The notes under the pieces are model-generated. The model did no database searches. It had not been told where the DNA came from and worked only from the letters and a program-made list of their open reading frames with translations. Position numbers and translations under genes: made by a program. Positions 16,142 through 25,877 of a stretch of DNA of 64,000 bases are shown piece after piece. The stretch covers positions 62,001 to 126,000 of the forward strand of contig NZ_JRKS01000001.1 of assembly GCF_000763805.1 (NCBI RefSeq). Direction: 5' to 3'. Source of the DNA: Paracoccus sphaerophysae (GTDB taxonomy: Bacteria; Pseudomonadota; Alphaproteobacteria; Rhodobacterales; Rhodobacteraceae). Positions within the stretch are counted from its first letter, which is position 1. Each line of letters begins with the position of its first letter.

Positions 16142-16966
16142 ATGACATCGCGCAAGGCCGCAGGGGCAAGGGGTCGGGAAATCGGGGGCGGGGCAGGGCG
16201 CGCCGCATGGCGCCGGTCCGCCCTGGTCGCGGCGACGGCGGCCGCGCTGGCCGGCTGTGCGCCCGTCGCGCCGGTCCCCGATGTCGGATCGGTCCAGGCC
16301 CCGCTGCCGGTGCCGCCGACCAACGCGCCGATACGCGCCGACACGCCCAACACGGCGCGCGGGTCGGCGATGGCCTTCGTCAGCGTGATCCGGTCGATGG
16401 AGCCCGCCGTCGAGCGGGAATGCGTCCAGCGCCGCCGCTCGCCGCTCAACTGCGATTTCCAGTTCGTCGTGGACGACCGGCCGGGGCTCGAGCCGAACGC
16501 GTTCCAGACCCTCGACAATGCCGGCCGGCCGATAATCGGCTTCACCCTGTCGCTGATCGCGGCGACGCGGAACACCGACGAGCTGGCCTTCGTCGTGGGC
16601 CACGAGGCGTCGCACCACATCCTGAACCACATCGAACAGAAATCCGGCGCGGCGACCGCCGGGGCGGTGATCCTGTCGGGGATCGCCGCGGCCTATGGCG
16701 CCGATGCGGCGTCGATCCGCGCCGCCCAGCAGATGGGGGCGCAGGTGGGGGCGCGCTATTATTCCAAGGACTGGGAACTGCAGGCCGACTATCTGGGCGC
16801 GATCGTGACCCTGAACGCCGGCTATGACCCGGTCCGCGGCGCCGAGTTCTTTGCCCGCATTCCCGATCCGGGCGACCGCGTCCTCGGGTCGCACCCGTCC
16901 CGCGCGCAGCGGCAGGCGCAGGTCGCGCAGGCGGTGGCCGACGTGGCGTCGGGCCGGGCACGCTGA
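16142..16966 (+). CDS. M48 family metalloprotease, lipoprotein
   Basis: A 274-residue zinc protease attached to a membrane by a lipid anchor. A signal peptide ends in the lipobox LAGC (C39). The catalytic HExxH is H154-E155-A-S-H158, and the third ligand region ELQAD (E212, D216) follows at the usual distance. BepA/LoiP-type M48 proteins degrade misfolded envelope proteins, so envelope quality control is the likely role. I chose ATG 16142; an in-frame ATG at 16103 would add 13 residues before the signal. Confidence 0.9.
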   Translation: MTSRKAAGARGREIGGGAGRAAWRRSALVAATAAALAGCAPVAPVPDVGSVQAPLPVPPTNAPIRADTPNTARGSAMAFVSVIRSMEPAVERECVQRRRSPLNCDFQFVVDDRPGLEPNAFQTLDNAGRPIIGFTLSLIAATRNTDELAFVVGHEASHHILNHIEQKSGAATAGAVILSGIAAAYGADAASIRAAQQMGAQVGARYYSKDWELQADYLGAIVTLNAGYDPVRGAEFFARIPDPGDRVLGSHPSRAQRQAQVAQAVADVASGRAR

Positions 16967-17191
16967 ACCGGGCGGCGCTCTGGGTGCGGCACTACGTCGC
17001 ACCGTCCGAAAATGCGCCGCCGGACGGCTTGACGAGACTTGACGCAGCGACGCTCTCCGGGGCCTTGTGGCGCCGGCATCGGGCCGCGCCTGCGGCAGTG
17101 CCTCATTTCCTGGTTTAATTTCTTTCGCGTTGATCGGGTCGAACTCTCTCGGCCGGCGCGCCTCGCGCGTCCGGTCCGAAAAGGAGCCGTC

Positions 17192-17473
17192 GTGCTGGGT
17201 GTCATCCTGTGGAGCAATGCCGTCAGCCGGCAGGCGGTGATCTGGTGCGAGGATCACGGCCCGCTCGCCTACCTGGCGGGGCGGGTCGGCACCGCCGTGA
17301 CCGGCGCGTGGCCCGGCGAGGGCAGCCTGGTCGAGGTCGAGACGATCACCGATGGCGGGGTGCGGCGGGTGATCCGCCTGACCCAGGTGGGGCGCGAGAT
17401 CAGCCTGGCGCCCCGGCTTTTGCGCGAATGCGACGAGGCCGAACCGGAACGCCCGTCCTTCCCGACCGAATGA
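17192..17473 (+). CDS. Small conserved hypothetical protein
   Basis: A 93-residue protein starting at GTG 17192, fixed by AAAAGGAG 6 bases upstream (17179-17186). An upstream in-frame start at 17039 would add 51 residues without any ribosome site. The body (VILWSNAVSRQAVIWCEDHG) has a central single Cys and alternating strands, resembling a small beta-barrel found in Rhodobacteraceae. No signal or membrane segment. I do not know its function. The 225 bases before it hold no other gene. Confidence 0.65.
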   Translation: MLGVILWSNAVSRQAVIWCEDHGPLAYLAGRVGTAVTGAWPGEGSLVEVETITDGGVRRVIRLTQVGREISLAPRLLRECDEAEPERPSFPTE

Positions 17474-17494
17474 CCGCCGCGGCCGCCGCGCCGG

Positions 17495-18055
17495 TCACGC
17501 CCCGCGCGACAGGGCCGCGATGCCGGTGCGGGCGACCTCGGCCAGGCCCAGCGGGCGCATCAACTCGGCGAAGGCGTCCAGCTTTTCCGACGTCCCGGTG
17601 ATCTCGAAGACGAAGCTCTCCAGCGTCGAATCGACCACGTTGGCGCGGAAGATGTCGCTGATCCGCAGCGCCTCGACCCGCTTTTCGCCCGTCCCCGAGA
17701 CCTTGAACAGGCCCAGCTCGCGTTCCACCGAGGCGCCCTCGACGGTCAGGTCGTGGACCTCGTGGACCGGGATGATCCGGCCCAGCTGCGCCTTGATCTG
17801 CTCGATCACCGCGGGCGTCCCGCGGGTGACCAGCGTGATCCGCGAGCGATGGCCGGTGTGGTCCACCTCGGCCACGGTCAGGCTGTCGATGTTGTAGCCG
17901 CGCCCCGAGAACAGCCCGATGACGCGGGCGAGGACGCCGCTTTCGTTGTCCACCACCACCGCCAGCGTGTGCCGTTCCTCGCCCGCCGCGTGATAGTCGC
18001 GCAGGTCATAGGCGGAATGGCTGGACGCGCCGCGTTCGATCTTCAATGCCGACAT
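17495..18055 (-). CDS. ilvN: Acetolactate synthase small (regulatory) subunit
   Basis: A 186-residue regulatory subunit of acetohydroxyacid synthase, the first common enzyme of branched-chain amino acid synthesis. It contains an N-terminal ACT domain (about 28-100, HTLAVVVDNESGVLARVIGL and GRGYNIDSLTVAEVDH), which binds valine for feedback inhibition, and a second ACT-like domain to about 175. The length matches the IlvH-like class. It begins 10 bases after the large-subunit stop, forming the ilvI-ilvN operon. Confidence 0.95.
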   Translation of the reverse strand: MSALKIERGASSHSAYDLRDYHAAGEERHTLAVVVDNESGVLARVIGLFSGRGYNIDSLTVAEVDHTGHRSRITLVTRGTPAVIEQIKAQLGRIIPVHEVHDLTVEGASVERELGLFKVSGTGEKRVEALRISDIFRANVVDSTLESFVFEITGTSEKLDAFAELMRPLGLAEVARTGIAALSRGA

Positions 18056-18065
18056 GATCGCCCCC

Positions 18066-19829
18066 TCAGACCAGAACCGCGCCGTCGGACTGGATGGCGG
18101 TGCCGATGTCCTCGGCCGCCTCCTGATCGCCCAGCAGCATCTCGTTGTGCGGCTTGCCCGACGGGATCATCGGGAAGCAGTTCTCATGCTTTTCGACCAG
18201 CACGTCGAGGATGAACGGCCCGTCATAGTCCATCATCTCGCGGATCGCGTCGTCGAGCTCGGCCGGGTCGCTGACCTGCCGGCCCTTGCAGCCGAAGGCC
18301 TCGGCCAGCTTGACGAAGTCCGGCAGGCTTTCGGACCAACTTTGCGAATAGCGCTCGCCATGCAGCAATTGCTGCCACTGGCGCACCATGCCCAGCCGCT
18401 CGTTGTTCAGGATGAACTGCTTGACCGGGGCGCGGAACTGAACCGCGGTGCCCATCTCCTGCATGTTCATCAGCCAGCTTGCATCGCCCGCGACGTTGAT
18501 GACCAGCGCGTCCGGGTGCGCCACTTGCACGCCGACCGAGGCCGGCAGTCCGTAACCCATCGTCCCCAGCCCGCCCGAGGTCATCCAGCGGTTCGGCCCC
18601 TCGAAGCGCAGGTATTGCGCCGCCCACATCTGGTGCTGGCCGACCTCGGTGGTCACATAGCGGTCGCGGCCGGCGGTCAGCGCCTCGAGTCGCTCCATCG
18701 CGTATTGCGGCTTGATGACGCTGTCCGAGTTCCGGTAGCCGAGGCAGTTCCGCGCCCGCCACTGTTCGATCTGCGCCCACCATTGCTGGACGGCGGGGTT
18801 GGTCTTGCGGCCGCGCGATTTCCAGACCTTCAGCAGGTCTTCCAGCACATGGCCCACGTCGCCCACGATCGGCACGTCGACCCGGATCACCTTGTTGATC
18901 GACGAGGGGTCGATGTCGATATGCGCCTTGACCGAGCCGGGCGAGAAATCCGCCACCCGCCCGGTGATCCGGTCGTCGAAGCGGGCGCCGACGTTGATCA
19001 TCAGATCGCAGTCGTGCATGGCCATGTTGGCCTCGTAAAGCCCGTGCATCCCCAGCATGCCCAGCCAGGACTTGCCCGAGGCGGGGTAGGCGCCCAGCCC
19101 CATCAGCGTCGAGGTGCAGGGAAAGCCCGTTGCATCGACCAGCTCGGTCAGCAGCTGGCTGGCGCCGGGGCCCGAGTTGATGACCCCGCCGCCGGTATAG
19201 AACACCGGGCGTTCCGCCTTTTCGATCAGCTCGACCAGCTGAGTGATGGCGGCGAGATCGCCCTTTTTCCGCGGCTGATAGCGCGGCGCCTCGATCTGCC
19301 GGGGGGCCAGGTAGATGCCCTCGGCGAACTGCACGTCCTTGGGGATGTCGACCAGCACCGGGCCGGGGCGACCCGAGGTGGCGACGTGGAAGGCCTTGTG
19401 GATCGTCTCGGCCAGCGCGTCGGTCTCTTTCACCAGCCAGTTGTGCTTGGTGCAGGGGCGGGTGATGCCGACGGTGTCGGCCTCCTGGAACCCGTCGGTG
19501 CCGATCATGAAGGTCGGGACCTGGCCCGACAGCACCACCAGCGGGATCGAATCCATCAGCGCATCGGTCAGCCCGGTGACGGCGTTGGTCGCCCCGGGCC
19601 CCGATGTCACCAGCACCACGCCGGGCTTGCCGGTCGCGCGGGCATAGCCCTCGGCCATGTGGACGGCGCCCTGTTCGTGGCGCACGAGGATGTGCTGGAT
19701 GTCGTTCTGCTGGAAGATCTCGTCATAGATGGGCAGGACCGCGCCGCCGGGATAGCCGAATACGGTATCGACGCCCTGATCCCTCAGCGCTTCGACCACC
19801 ATTCTCGCACCCGTCATGCTTCGGGACAT
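18066..19829 (-). CDS. ilvI: Acetolactate synthase large (catalytic) subunit
   Basis: A ThDP-dependent enzyme of 587 residues from ATG 19829 that condenses two pyruvates (or pyruvate with 2-ketobutyrate). Visible are the N-terminal activation motif [16 protein letters not shown], the FAD-binding middle domain, and the ThDP motif [17 protein letters not shown] prefer ATG 19829 ([12 protein letters not shown]) because GGAG lies 8 bases upstream. ATG 19847 would add 6 residues and has no ribosome site. No leader peptide or T-box is visible in the 150 bases upstream. Confidence 0.95.
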   Translation of the reverse strand: MSRSMTGARMVVEALRDQGVDTVFGYPGGAVLPIYDEIFQQNDIQHILVRHEQGAVHMAEGYARATGKPGVVLVTSGPGATNAVTGLTDALMDSIPLVVLSGQVPTFMIGTDGFQEADTVGITRPCTKHNWLVKETDALAETIHKAFHVATSGRPGPVLVDIPKDVQFAEGIYLAPRQIEAPRYQPRKKGDLAAITQLVELIEKAERPVFYTGGGVINSGPGASQLLTELVDATGFPCTSTLMGLGAYPASGKSWLGMLGMHGLYEANMAMHDCDLMINVGARFDDRITGRVADFSPGSVKAHIDIDPSSINKVIRVDVPIVGDVGHVLEDLLKVWKSRGRKTNPAVQQWWAQIEQWRARNCLGYRNSDSVIKPQYAMERLEALTAGRDRYVTTEVGQHQMWAAQYLRFEGPNRWMTSGGLGTMGYGLPASVGVQVAHPDALVINVAGDASWLMNMQEMGTAVQFRAPVKQFILNNERLGMVRQWQQLLHGERYSQSWSESLPDFVKLAEAFGCKGRQVSDPAELDDAIREMMDYDGPFILDVLVEKHENCFPMIPSGKPHNEMLLGDQEAAEDIGTAIQSDGAVLV

Positions 19830-19957
19830 GTCCTCGACTCCATCCATGGAAAGCTTGCGGCAGGGCAGAAAAACTGCCGCTGCACCGCCGCAAACTAGTC
19901 AGGGCGCAGGATAGGGTCAATGCGGCGCAAAGCGAAAAGTGACGCAATTCGACCGCG

Positions 19958-19980
19958 TCCGCGCAACATTATTGCGCGGA
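19958..19980. promoter_or_regulatory. Perfect 9-bp inverted repeat between bpt and ilvI
   Basis: TCCGCGCAA and TTGCGCGGA flank a five-base CATTA centre. It lies 17 bases after the bpt stop and about 130 bases before the ilvI start on the minus strand. No T-run follows on the minus strand, so it is either a weak terminator for bpt or an operator for ilvI-ilvN. Confidence 0.4.
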
Positions 19981-19997
19981 ACACGGGGCCGGGCGGG

Positions 19998-20825
19998 TCA
20001 CTCCTGCGGCAGGTGGATGCGGGCGACCTGTTCGACGATCGGGTCGATTGCCAGCGGGTGGGTTTCGCCCTCGTGATCCTCGGGGCAGCCGATATCCTGC
20101 CAGACGCCGCCCTTGTAGATTTCCAGCGCGTCGAAGCCGGCCTTGTAGGCCATCTTGCGGCTGCCCGGCACCCAGTAGCCCAGATAGACATAGGGCAGGC
20201 CCGCATCGCGCGCCATCTCGACATGATCGAGGATCATCCACGTCCCCAGGCTGTCGGCGATCCGGTCCGGATCGTAGAAGCTGTAGACGAGGCTCAGGCC
20301 GTCATCCAGCACGTCGGTCAGGCAGACGGCGGCCAGCGGGCCGTCGCGGCGCGCGCGACCGTCCCGGGGCGGGGCGCGATATTCGAAGACGCGGGTGCGG
20401 ACGGGGGTTTCCTCCATCATCGCGGCGAATTCGAAGATATCCATGTCGGCCATGCCGCCATCGGCGTGACGATGGTCGAGATAGCGGCGGAACAGGTCGA
20501 ACTGTTCCTCGGTCGCCCAGGCGCTGGTGCCGCTGCGCACGAGGACCCCGTTGCGGCGGCGGACCCGGCGCTGGCTGCGCGAGGGGGCAAAGTCGCGGAC
20601 CCGGATGCGCGCCGACATGCAGGCCACGCAGCTTTCGCAGCTGGGCCGGTAGACGACGTTCTGCGAGCGCCGGAAGCCCTGCCGGGACAGGGCGTTGTTC
20701 AGCTCGCGCGCCCGGTCGCCGGTCAGCGCGGTGAACAGCTTGCGTTCGGCGCGGCCGTGCAGATACGGGCAGGGTTGCGGCGCGGTGACGTAGAACTGGG
20801 GGGCCGAGGGCAGGGTATGTCTCAT
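19998..20825 (-). CDS. bpt: Aspartate/glutamate leucyltransferase (N-end rule)
   Basis: A 275-residue aminoacyl-tRNA-protein transferase that adds leucine to N-terminal Asp or Glu, marking proteins for ClpS/ClpAP. It has the Cys-containing N-terminal segment [14 protein letters not shown] and [17 protein letters not shown], and the catalytic core [20 protein letters not shown]. The start is ATG 20825; two GTG codons directly upstream could also serve. Length agrees with the Bpt class rather than eukaryotic Ate1. It is divergent from glnE. Confidence 0.92.
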   Translation of the reverse strand: MRHTLPSAPQFYVTAPQPCPYLHGRAERKLFTALTGDRARELNNALSRQGFRRSQNVVYRPSCESCVACMSARIRVRDFAPSRSQRRVRRRNGVLVRSGTSAWATEEQFDLFRRYLDHRHADGGMADMDIFEFAAMMEETPVRTRVFEYRAPPRDGRARRDGPLAAVCLTDVLDDGLSLVYSFYDPDRIADSLGTWMILDHVEMARDAGLPYVYLGYWVPGSRKMAYKAGFDALEIYKGGVWQDIGCPEDHEGETHPLAIDPIVEQVARIHLPQE

Positions 20826-21052
20826 CACCACCCCGGCCGAAGGGGGACCGGCGGCAACGGACCGGAAAGGGCTGCGCGATTCTGGGCCATGCGACGGGGC
20901 GGATACGGGCCAAGCTGACGGGACAGGGGAATACTTCGGCGGACCCTAGCAACAGATTTGCGGCAGGAAAAGCTTTTGATCGCGCGCGCGCACCTTGCCC
21001 TGACGTTCCCGCGACCCGTTGACGGCATCCTTGCGGCGCTTAGGCTTCGCGC

Positions 21053-23890
21053 ATGGATTTCGCCGCCCGCATCACCACCCGCCCCGTCCCCACCGACCCC
21101 GTCCGCGGCGCCCACGCGCGGGCCGCGGTCGCCCTCTCTGATCCCGCGCTGGCCGCCCTCATCGAGGGCGCCGCCGGGGCCAGCCCCTATCTGGCCGGCC
21201 TGATCGGGGCCGAGGCGGAGTGGCTGCCCGGCGCGATCGCCCGCGACCCGGCCCCCGAGGCGCTGGTCGCCGCCGAGACGGGCGCGATGGGCGATCTGTC
21301 GGCGACCGACCTGGGCCCGGCGCTGCGGCGGGCCAAGGGGAGGGTTGCGCTTTACGCGGCGCTGGCCGACCTGGGCGGGGTCTGGGACCTCGACGCGGTG
21401 ACGCTGGCCCTGACGACGCTCGCCGACCGCGCCACCGACCTGGCCCTGCGTGCCCATGTCGCCGACGAACTGCGCCGCGGCAAGATGCCGGCCCCGCGCC
21501 TCGGCGCTAACCCGGATGCAGGCGGCATCTTTGCGCTCGCGATGGGCAAGATGGGCGCGCGCGAGCTGAACTATTCCTCGGATATCGACCTGATCATCAT
21601 GTATGACGACGCGGCCTATGCGCCCGAGGACCAGCACGAGATCCGCGCCAGCCTGATCCGCGCCACCCGCAAGGCCGCCGCCACGCTGTCGGAACTCACT
21701 GCGCATGGCTATGTGTTCCGCACCGATCTGCGGCTGCGGCCGGATGCCTCGGTGACGCCGGTCTGCATCTCGGCCTCGGCCGCGCTGGCCTATTACGAGG
21801 CCGAGGGCCGCAGTTGGGAGCGCGCCGCCTATATCAAGGCGCGGCCCTGCGCGGGCGATCTGGCGGCGGGGGCAAGCTTCCTGGAGGCGCTGCGCCCCTT
21901 CGTCTGGCGCCGGCACCTGGATTTCGCCACGGTCGAGGACACTCACGACATGCGCCGCCGCATCCGCGACCACAAGGGCCTGCACGGGGACATCCGGGCA
22001 CCGGGCCACAACATGAAGCTGGGCCGCGGCGGCATCCGCGAGATCGAGTTCTTCGCCCAGACCCGCCAGCTGATCGCGGGCGGGCGCGACCCCGACCTGC
22101 GCTCGCCCCGCACGGTGGACGCGCTCGCCGCGCTGGCCGCCAAGGGCTGGATCCCGGACGAGGTCGCGGCGGAACTGGCCGCCCATTATGCCGAACATCG
22201 CCGGATCGAACACCGCATCCAGATGGTGAACGACGCCCAGACCCACACGCTGCCCGCCACCCCCGGGGCGATGGTGAACGTGGTCAACCTCGACGGCGCG
22301 GACGACGTGGGCGCCTGGTCGCGCCGGCTGGAGGTGCGGCTGGCGCGGGTCGAGGACCTGACCGGCGATTTCTTCGCCCCCGACGCGGCAGGCGAGGATC
22401 GCCCCGAGCTGACCCCCGAACAGGAAGCGCTGGTGGAAAGCTGGCAAAGCTATCCCGCGCTGCGGTCGCCCCGCGCCCAGCAGCTGTTTTCCCGAATCGA
22501 GCCGCGGATCCTGAACGCGCTGTTCCGGGCCGCCGATGCCGCCGACGCGCTGGGGCGGTTCGACCGCTTCCTGCGCGGCCTGCCGGCCGGGGTGCAGCTG
22601 TTTTCCATGTTCGAATCGAACCCCTCGCTGATCGACCTCGTGGGCGATATCTGCGCGACCTCGCCAGCGCTGGCCGGCTATCTCGCGCGCCACCCCGAGG
22701 TGCTGGACGCGGTGCTCGCCGGCAGCTTCTTTGCCCCCTGGCCTGGCGATCAGGGTCTGCGCGAGGCATTGTCGGAGCTGCTGGACCAGACCCTCGCCGC
22801 CCCGCAAGGTGGATACGAACGCGCGCTGGATGCCGCCCGGCGATGGGCGCATGAGTGGCAGTTCCGCATCGGCGTCCACCACCTGCGCGGGCTGATCGAG
22901 GCCGAGGAGGCCGGCCAGCACTATGCCGACGTGGCCGACGCCGCCGTGGCGGCGCTGGCCCCGGTCGTCGCGGCCGAGTTCGCCCGTCGGCACGGACCCC
23001 CGCCCGGGGCGGGGGCGGTGGTGCTGGGGATGGGCTCGCTGGGGGCGCGGCAGTTGAACGCCTCGTCGGATCTGGACCTGATCGTGATCTATGACCCGCT
23101 GGGCGCAGAGACCTCCGAGGGGCCGAAGCCGCTCGCGACGCGGTCCTATTACGCGCGGCTGACGCAGGCGCTGCTGACCGCGCTGTCCGCGCCGACGGCG
23201 ACCGGGCGGCTGTTCGAGGTCGACATGCGGTTGCGCCCGTCCGGGCGGCAGGGGCCGGTCGCGACCTCGATCGAGTCCTTCCGGGCCTATCAGATGGACG
23301 AGGCCTGGACGTGGGAGCATCTCGCCCTGACCCGCGCCCGCGTGGTGGGCGTCATCCCCGGCGCCGACGCGGGCGCGGGCGGGCCGCTGGCCGCTCGGCT
23401 CGAGGCGCTGCGGGTCGAGGTGCTGGAAACCCGCGGCTCCGATCCCCGCGTCGTGCCCGACCTCGCCGACATGCGCCGGCGCATCTTTGCGGCCAAGGCT
23501 CCGGACGGGCGGTGGGAGGCCAAGGTCGGCCGCGGCCGGTTGCAGGACCTCGAGCTGCTCGCCCAGTCGCTGGCCCTGCGCACAGGATCACCCGCCCGGG
23601 GGGCCACGGCGCAGCTGCGCGCGGGCCAGCGGGCGGGGCTGGTGTCTCCGGCCGAGGCGCGGGAGCTGACCGACGCGCGGCGCTTCCTGTGGCGGTTGCA
23701 ATGCAGCGGGCGGCTGCTGACCGACGGGCCGCTGGACATGGACCATCTGGGCCGTGGCGGGCAGGATTTCCTGCTGCGGGAGACCGGCGCCGACACGCTG
23801 GACGCGCTGTCCGCCCGGCTGGAGGCGACGGTCGAGGCCGCGGGCGCGATCATCGACGCGGCGACCGCCGAGCCTGCCCCGGCGGACTAG
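21053..23890 (+). CDS. glnE: Bifunctional glutamine synthetase adenylyltransferase/adenylyl-removing enzyme
   Basis: A 945-residue enzyme that adds AMP to and removes AMP from glutamine synthetase in response to PII signals. Both nucleotidyltransferase centres are intact: the N-terminal one (MGKMGARELNYSSDIDL, D177/D179) and the C-terminal one near residue 660-680 (GMGSLGARQLNASSDLDLI). Between and after them are the long helical regulatory bundles. Length is normal for alphaproteobacteria. The stop overlaps the convergent MFS gene by 4 bases (CTAG). Confidence 0.95.
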   Translation: MDFAARITTRPVPTDPVRGAHARAAVALSDPALAALIEGAAGASPYLAGLIGAEAEWLPGAIARDPAPEALVAAETGAMGDLSATDLGPALRRAKGRVALYAALADLGGVWDLDAVTLALTTLADRATDLALRAHVADELRRGKMPAPRLGANPDAGGIFALAMGKMGARELNYSSDIDLIIMYDDAAYAPEDQHEIRASLIRATRKAAATLSELTAHGYVFRTDLRLRPDASVTPVCISASAALAYYEAEGRSWERAAYIKARPCAGDLAAGASFLEALRPFVWRRHLDFATVEDTHDMRRRIRDHKGLHGDIRAPGHNMKLGRGGIREIEFFAQTRQLIAGGRDPDLRSPRTVDALAALAAKGWIPDEVAAELAAHYAEHRRIEHRIQMVNDAQTHTLPATPGAMVNVVNLDGADDVGAWSRRLEVRLARVEDLTGDFFAPDAAGEDRPELTPEQEALVESWQSYPALRSPRAQQLFSRIEPRILNALFRAADAADALGRFDRFLRGLPAGVQLFSMFESNPSLIDLVGDICATSPALAGYLARHPEVLDAVLAGSFFAPWPGDQGLREALSELLDQTLAAPQGGYERALDAARRWAHEWQFRIGVHHLRGLIEAEEAGQHYADVADAAVAALAPVVAAEFARRHGPPPGAGAVVLGMGSLGARQLNASSDLDLIVIYDPLGAETSEGPKPLATRSYYARLTQALLTALSAPTATGRLFEVDMRLRPSGRQGPVATSIESFRAYQMDEAWTWEHLALTRARVVGVIPGADAGAGGPLAARLEALRVEVLETRGSDPRVVPDLADMRRRIFAAKAPDGRWEAKVGRGRLQDLELLAQSLALRTGSPARGATAQLRAGQRAGLVSPAEARELTDARRFLWRLQCSGRLLTDGPLDMDHLGRGGQDFLLRETGADTLDALSARLEATVEAAGAIIDAATAEPAPAD

Positions 23891-25119
23891 CGCGTCTCGC
23901 GCGGCCGCAGCGTCAGCCAGATCAGCGCGCTGCCGGCGAGGATCAGGAACGGCACCATCGCCATGTTCACCGCCGACCAGCCGGCCTGCGCCGTCCCGCC
24001 CGCGCAGCCCATCAGCCCGCCCGAGGACAGCGAGGCCAGGAACACTCCGCCGAACACCACGGCATCGTTCACGCCCTGGATCCGGCCCCGCTCCTCGGGG
24101 CGGTGGGCGGCGGTCAGCATCGCCGTCGCGCCGATGATGCCGAAGTTCCAGCCGACCCCCAGCAGGATCAGCGCCAGGTAGAAGCGGTCCAGCTCGACCC
24201 CGGTCAGCGCCACCCCGCCGGCCACGGCGAGGATCAGCAGGCCGGCCGCGACGACGCGGCGGGCGCCAAAGCGGGTGATCAGGTGGCCGGTGAAGAAGGC
24301 CGGGGCGAACATCGCGACGATGTGGGCCGACACCACGTTCGCGGCGTCGCCGGTGTCATAGCCGCAGCCGACCATCGCCAGCGGCGTCGAGGTCATCACC
24401 AGGTTCATCAGTGCATAGGCCACCATCGCGCAGATCATCGCGACGGCGATTTCCGGCGTGCGCAGCAGCTCGCGCAGGCTGCGCCCCCTGGGGGCGGCGG
24501 CGCTGTGGCTGGCTTGCGGCAGCACGGGGATGCGCAGCAGCGCATACAGCAGCGGCCCGATCATGTTCAGCACGATGATGGCCGCGAAGGTCATGGCGAA
24601 GGGCAAGGCGCTCGATTCCGCGGTCGTCCGCGCCATGATCGGGCCGGCGAGGGCGGAAAACAGCCCGCCGGCCTGCACCAGGCTGATCATCCGCGGCTGC
24701 AGCGCCTCGGGGGCGGTGTCGGCGGCGGCGAAGCGGTGGAAGCCCTGCGCCGACATGTAGGCGCCGATCAGCGTGCAGCCGGCGGTGAACAGCACGAAGC
24801 TGGCGGTCTGCAGGCCGATGAAGGCGATCGCCGCGCCGATTGCCGCGATGATGCAAGCCAGGGTGAAACCCGCCCGCCGCCCGTGCCGGGCCATGAAACC
24901 CGACAGGAACCGCGCCGACAGCGCCGACCCCAGCGTGACCATCGAGATCGGCAGCGTGGCGAGGCAGCGGCTGGGCGCAATCATCGCGCCTGCCAGCCCC
25001 GCGGTGATGAACACCATCGAGATCTGCGCGCCGATCAGCCCCTGCGCCGTCATCAGGACGGCGAGGTTGCGCCACGCGCGGGCGCGGTTCTGCGGGGTGT
25101 CCTCGACGGCGGCGGTCAC
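23887..25119 (-). CDS. MFS transporter
   Basis: A 410-residue inner-membrane carrier with 12 hydrophobic segments. The loop between helices 2 and 3 reads LSGFMARHGRRAGF, a relaxed form of the MFS signature. Helix 5 is rich in small residues (SLVQAGGLFSALAGPIMAR). I cannot assign a substrate. Its ATG overlaps the eda stop by 4 bases, so it is cotranscribed with eda; a sugar-acid or drug cargo are both possible, but nothing in the sequence decides. Confidence 0.82.
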   Translation of the reverse strand: MTAAVEDTPQNRARAWRNLAVLMTAQGLIGAQISMVFITAGLAGAMIAPSRCLATLPISMVTLGSALSARFLSGFMARHGRRAGFTLACIIAAIGAAIAFIGLQTASFVLFTAGCTLIGAYMSAQGFHRFAAADTAPEALQPRMISLVQAGGLFSALAGPIMARTTAESSALPFAMTFAAIIVLNMIGPLLYALLRIPVLPQASHSAAAPRGRSLRELLRTPEIAVAMICAMVAYALMNLVMTSTPLAMVGCGYDTGDAANVVSAHIVAMFAPAFFTGHLITRFGARRVVAAGLLILAVAGGVALTGVELDRFYLALILLGVGWNFGIIGATAMLTAAHRPEERGRIQGVNDAVVFGGVFLASLSSGGLMGCAGGTAQAGWSAVNMAMVPFLILAGSALIWLTLRPRETR

Positions 25120-25757
25120 GACGTCAGGCTCGCGGCCTCACGCGCCAGGGTTTCGATGCCGGCCCAGTCGCCGGCGCGCATCATGGCCTCAGGCGCAACC
25201 CAGCTGCCGCCCACGCACAGCACGTTCGGCAGCGCCAGGTAGTCGCGCGCGTTCTCGACCGAGACGCCTCCGGTGGGACAGAAGCCGATGCCGGGCAGCG
25301 GCCCGCCCAGCGCCTTGAGATAGGATGGCCCGCCCGCAGGGCCGGCGGGGAAGAACTTGAGCATGTCGAAGCCCATCTCGAGCGCCTGCATCGCCTCGGA
25401 GGCGGTGGCCGCGCCCGGCAGCATCGGCAGGGCGCATTTCTCGCAGGTCCCGATCAGGCTGTCGCTCATGCCGGGGGCGACGGCAAAGGTCGCGCCGGCA
25501 TTGCGGGCGCGGTGGATGTCGTCGGCGCTGAGCACCGTGCCCGCCCCGACGACCGCGCCAGGCACGGTCGACATGGCGCGAATCGCGTCCAGCGCGACCG
25601 GAGTGCGCAACGTGACCTCGAGCACCGGCAGCCCGCCCGCGACCAGCGCCCGCGCCAGAGGCTGGGCATGGGCGATGTCGTCGATCACGATGACCGGGAT
25701 CACCGGGGCACGGGCGCAGATGTCGCGCATGCGCGCGGATTGGCGGTCGGGGGTCAT
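25116..25757 (-). CDS. eda: 2-dehydro-3-deoxyphosphogluconate aldolase
   Basis: A 213-residue class I aldolase of the Entner-Doudoroff pathway that splits KDPG to pyruvate and glyceraldehyde 3-phosphate. It shows the catalytic glutamate region VLEVTLRTPVALDAI, the Schiff-base lysine in MLKFFPAGPAGG, and the phosphate-binding FCPTGGVSVENARDYL. The start is ATG 25757 (MTPDRQSARM); the longer in-frame ORF to 25814 has no family similarity. The partner gene edd is not in the window. It is first in an operon with the MFS gene. Confidence 0.93.
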   Translation of the reverse strand: MTPDRQSARMRDICARAPVIPVIVIDDIAHAQPLARALVAGGLPVLEVTLRTPVALDAIRAMSTVPGAVVGAGTVLSADDIHRARNAGATFAVAPGMSDSLIGTCEKCALPMLPGAATASEAMQALEMGFDMLKFFPAGPAGGPSYLKALGGPLPGIGFCPTGGVSVENARDYLALPNVLCVGGSWVAPEAMMRAGDWAGIETLAREAASLTS

Positions 25758-25877
25758 GGCGGGCCTCGTTCGCGGGATCGGCGCCAGCCTGCGCCGCGGC
25801 GACGGCGGGCGCAAGACGGTGCGACACCGCGCCGCTTGCCGCGCCCGCCTTTGCAGGCCCGCCCTCCGGGCCGCCCG

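Noticed and set aside
18054-19898. Plus-strand open frame of 614 codons opposite ilvI
   Set aside because: Mirror of ilvI, rich in His/Asp/Arg, with no start signal.
19848-19957. Leader peptide or T-box attenuator before ilvI
   Set aside because: No short ORF rich in Leu/Val/Ile codons and no T-box core were seen.
20825-23320. Minus-strand open frame of 831 codons opposite glnE
   Set aside because: It mirrors glnE in a GC-rich gene, has His/Gly/Arg-rich composition without any domain, and no ribosome site. It is a shadow frame.
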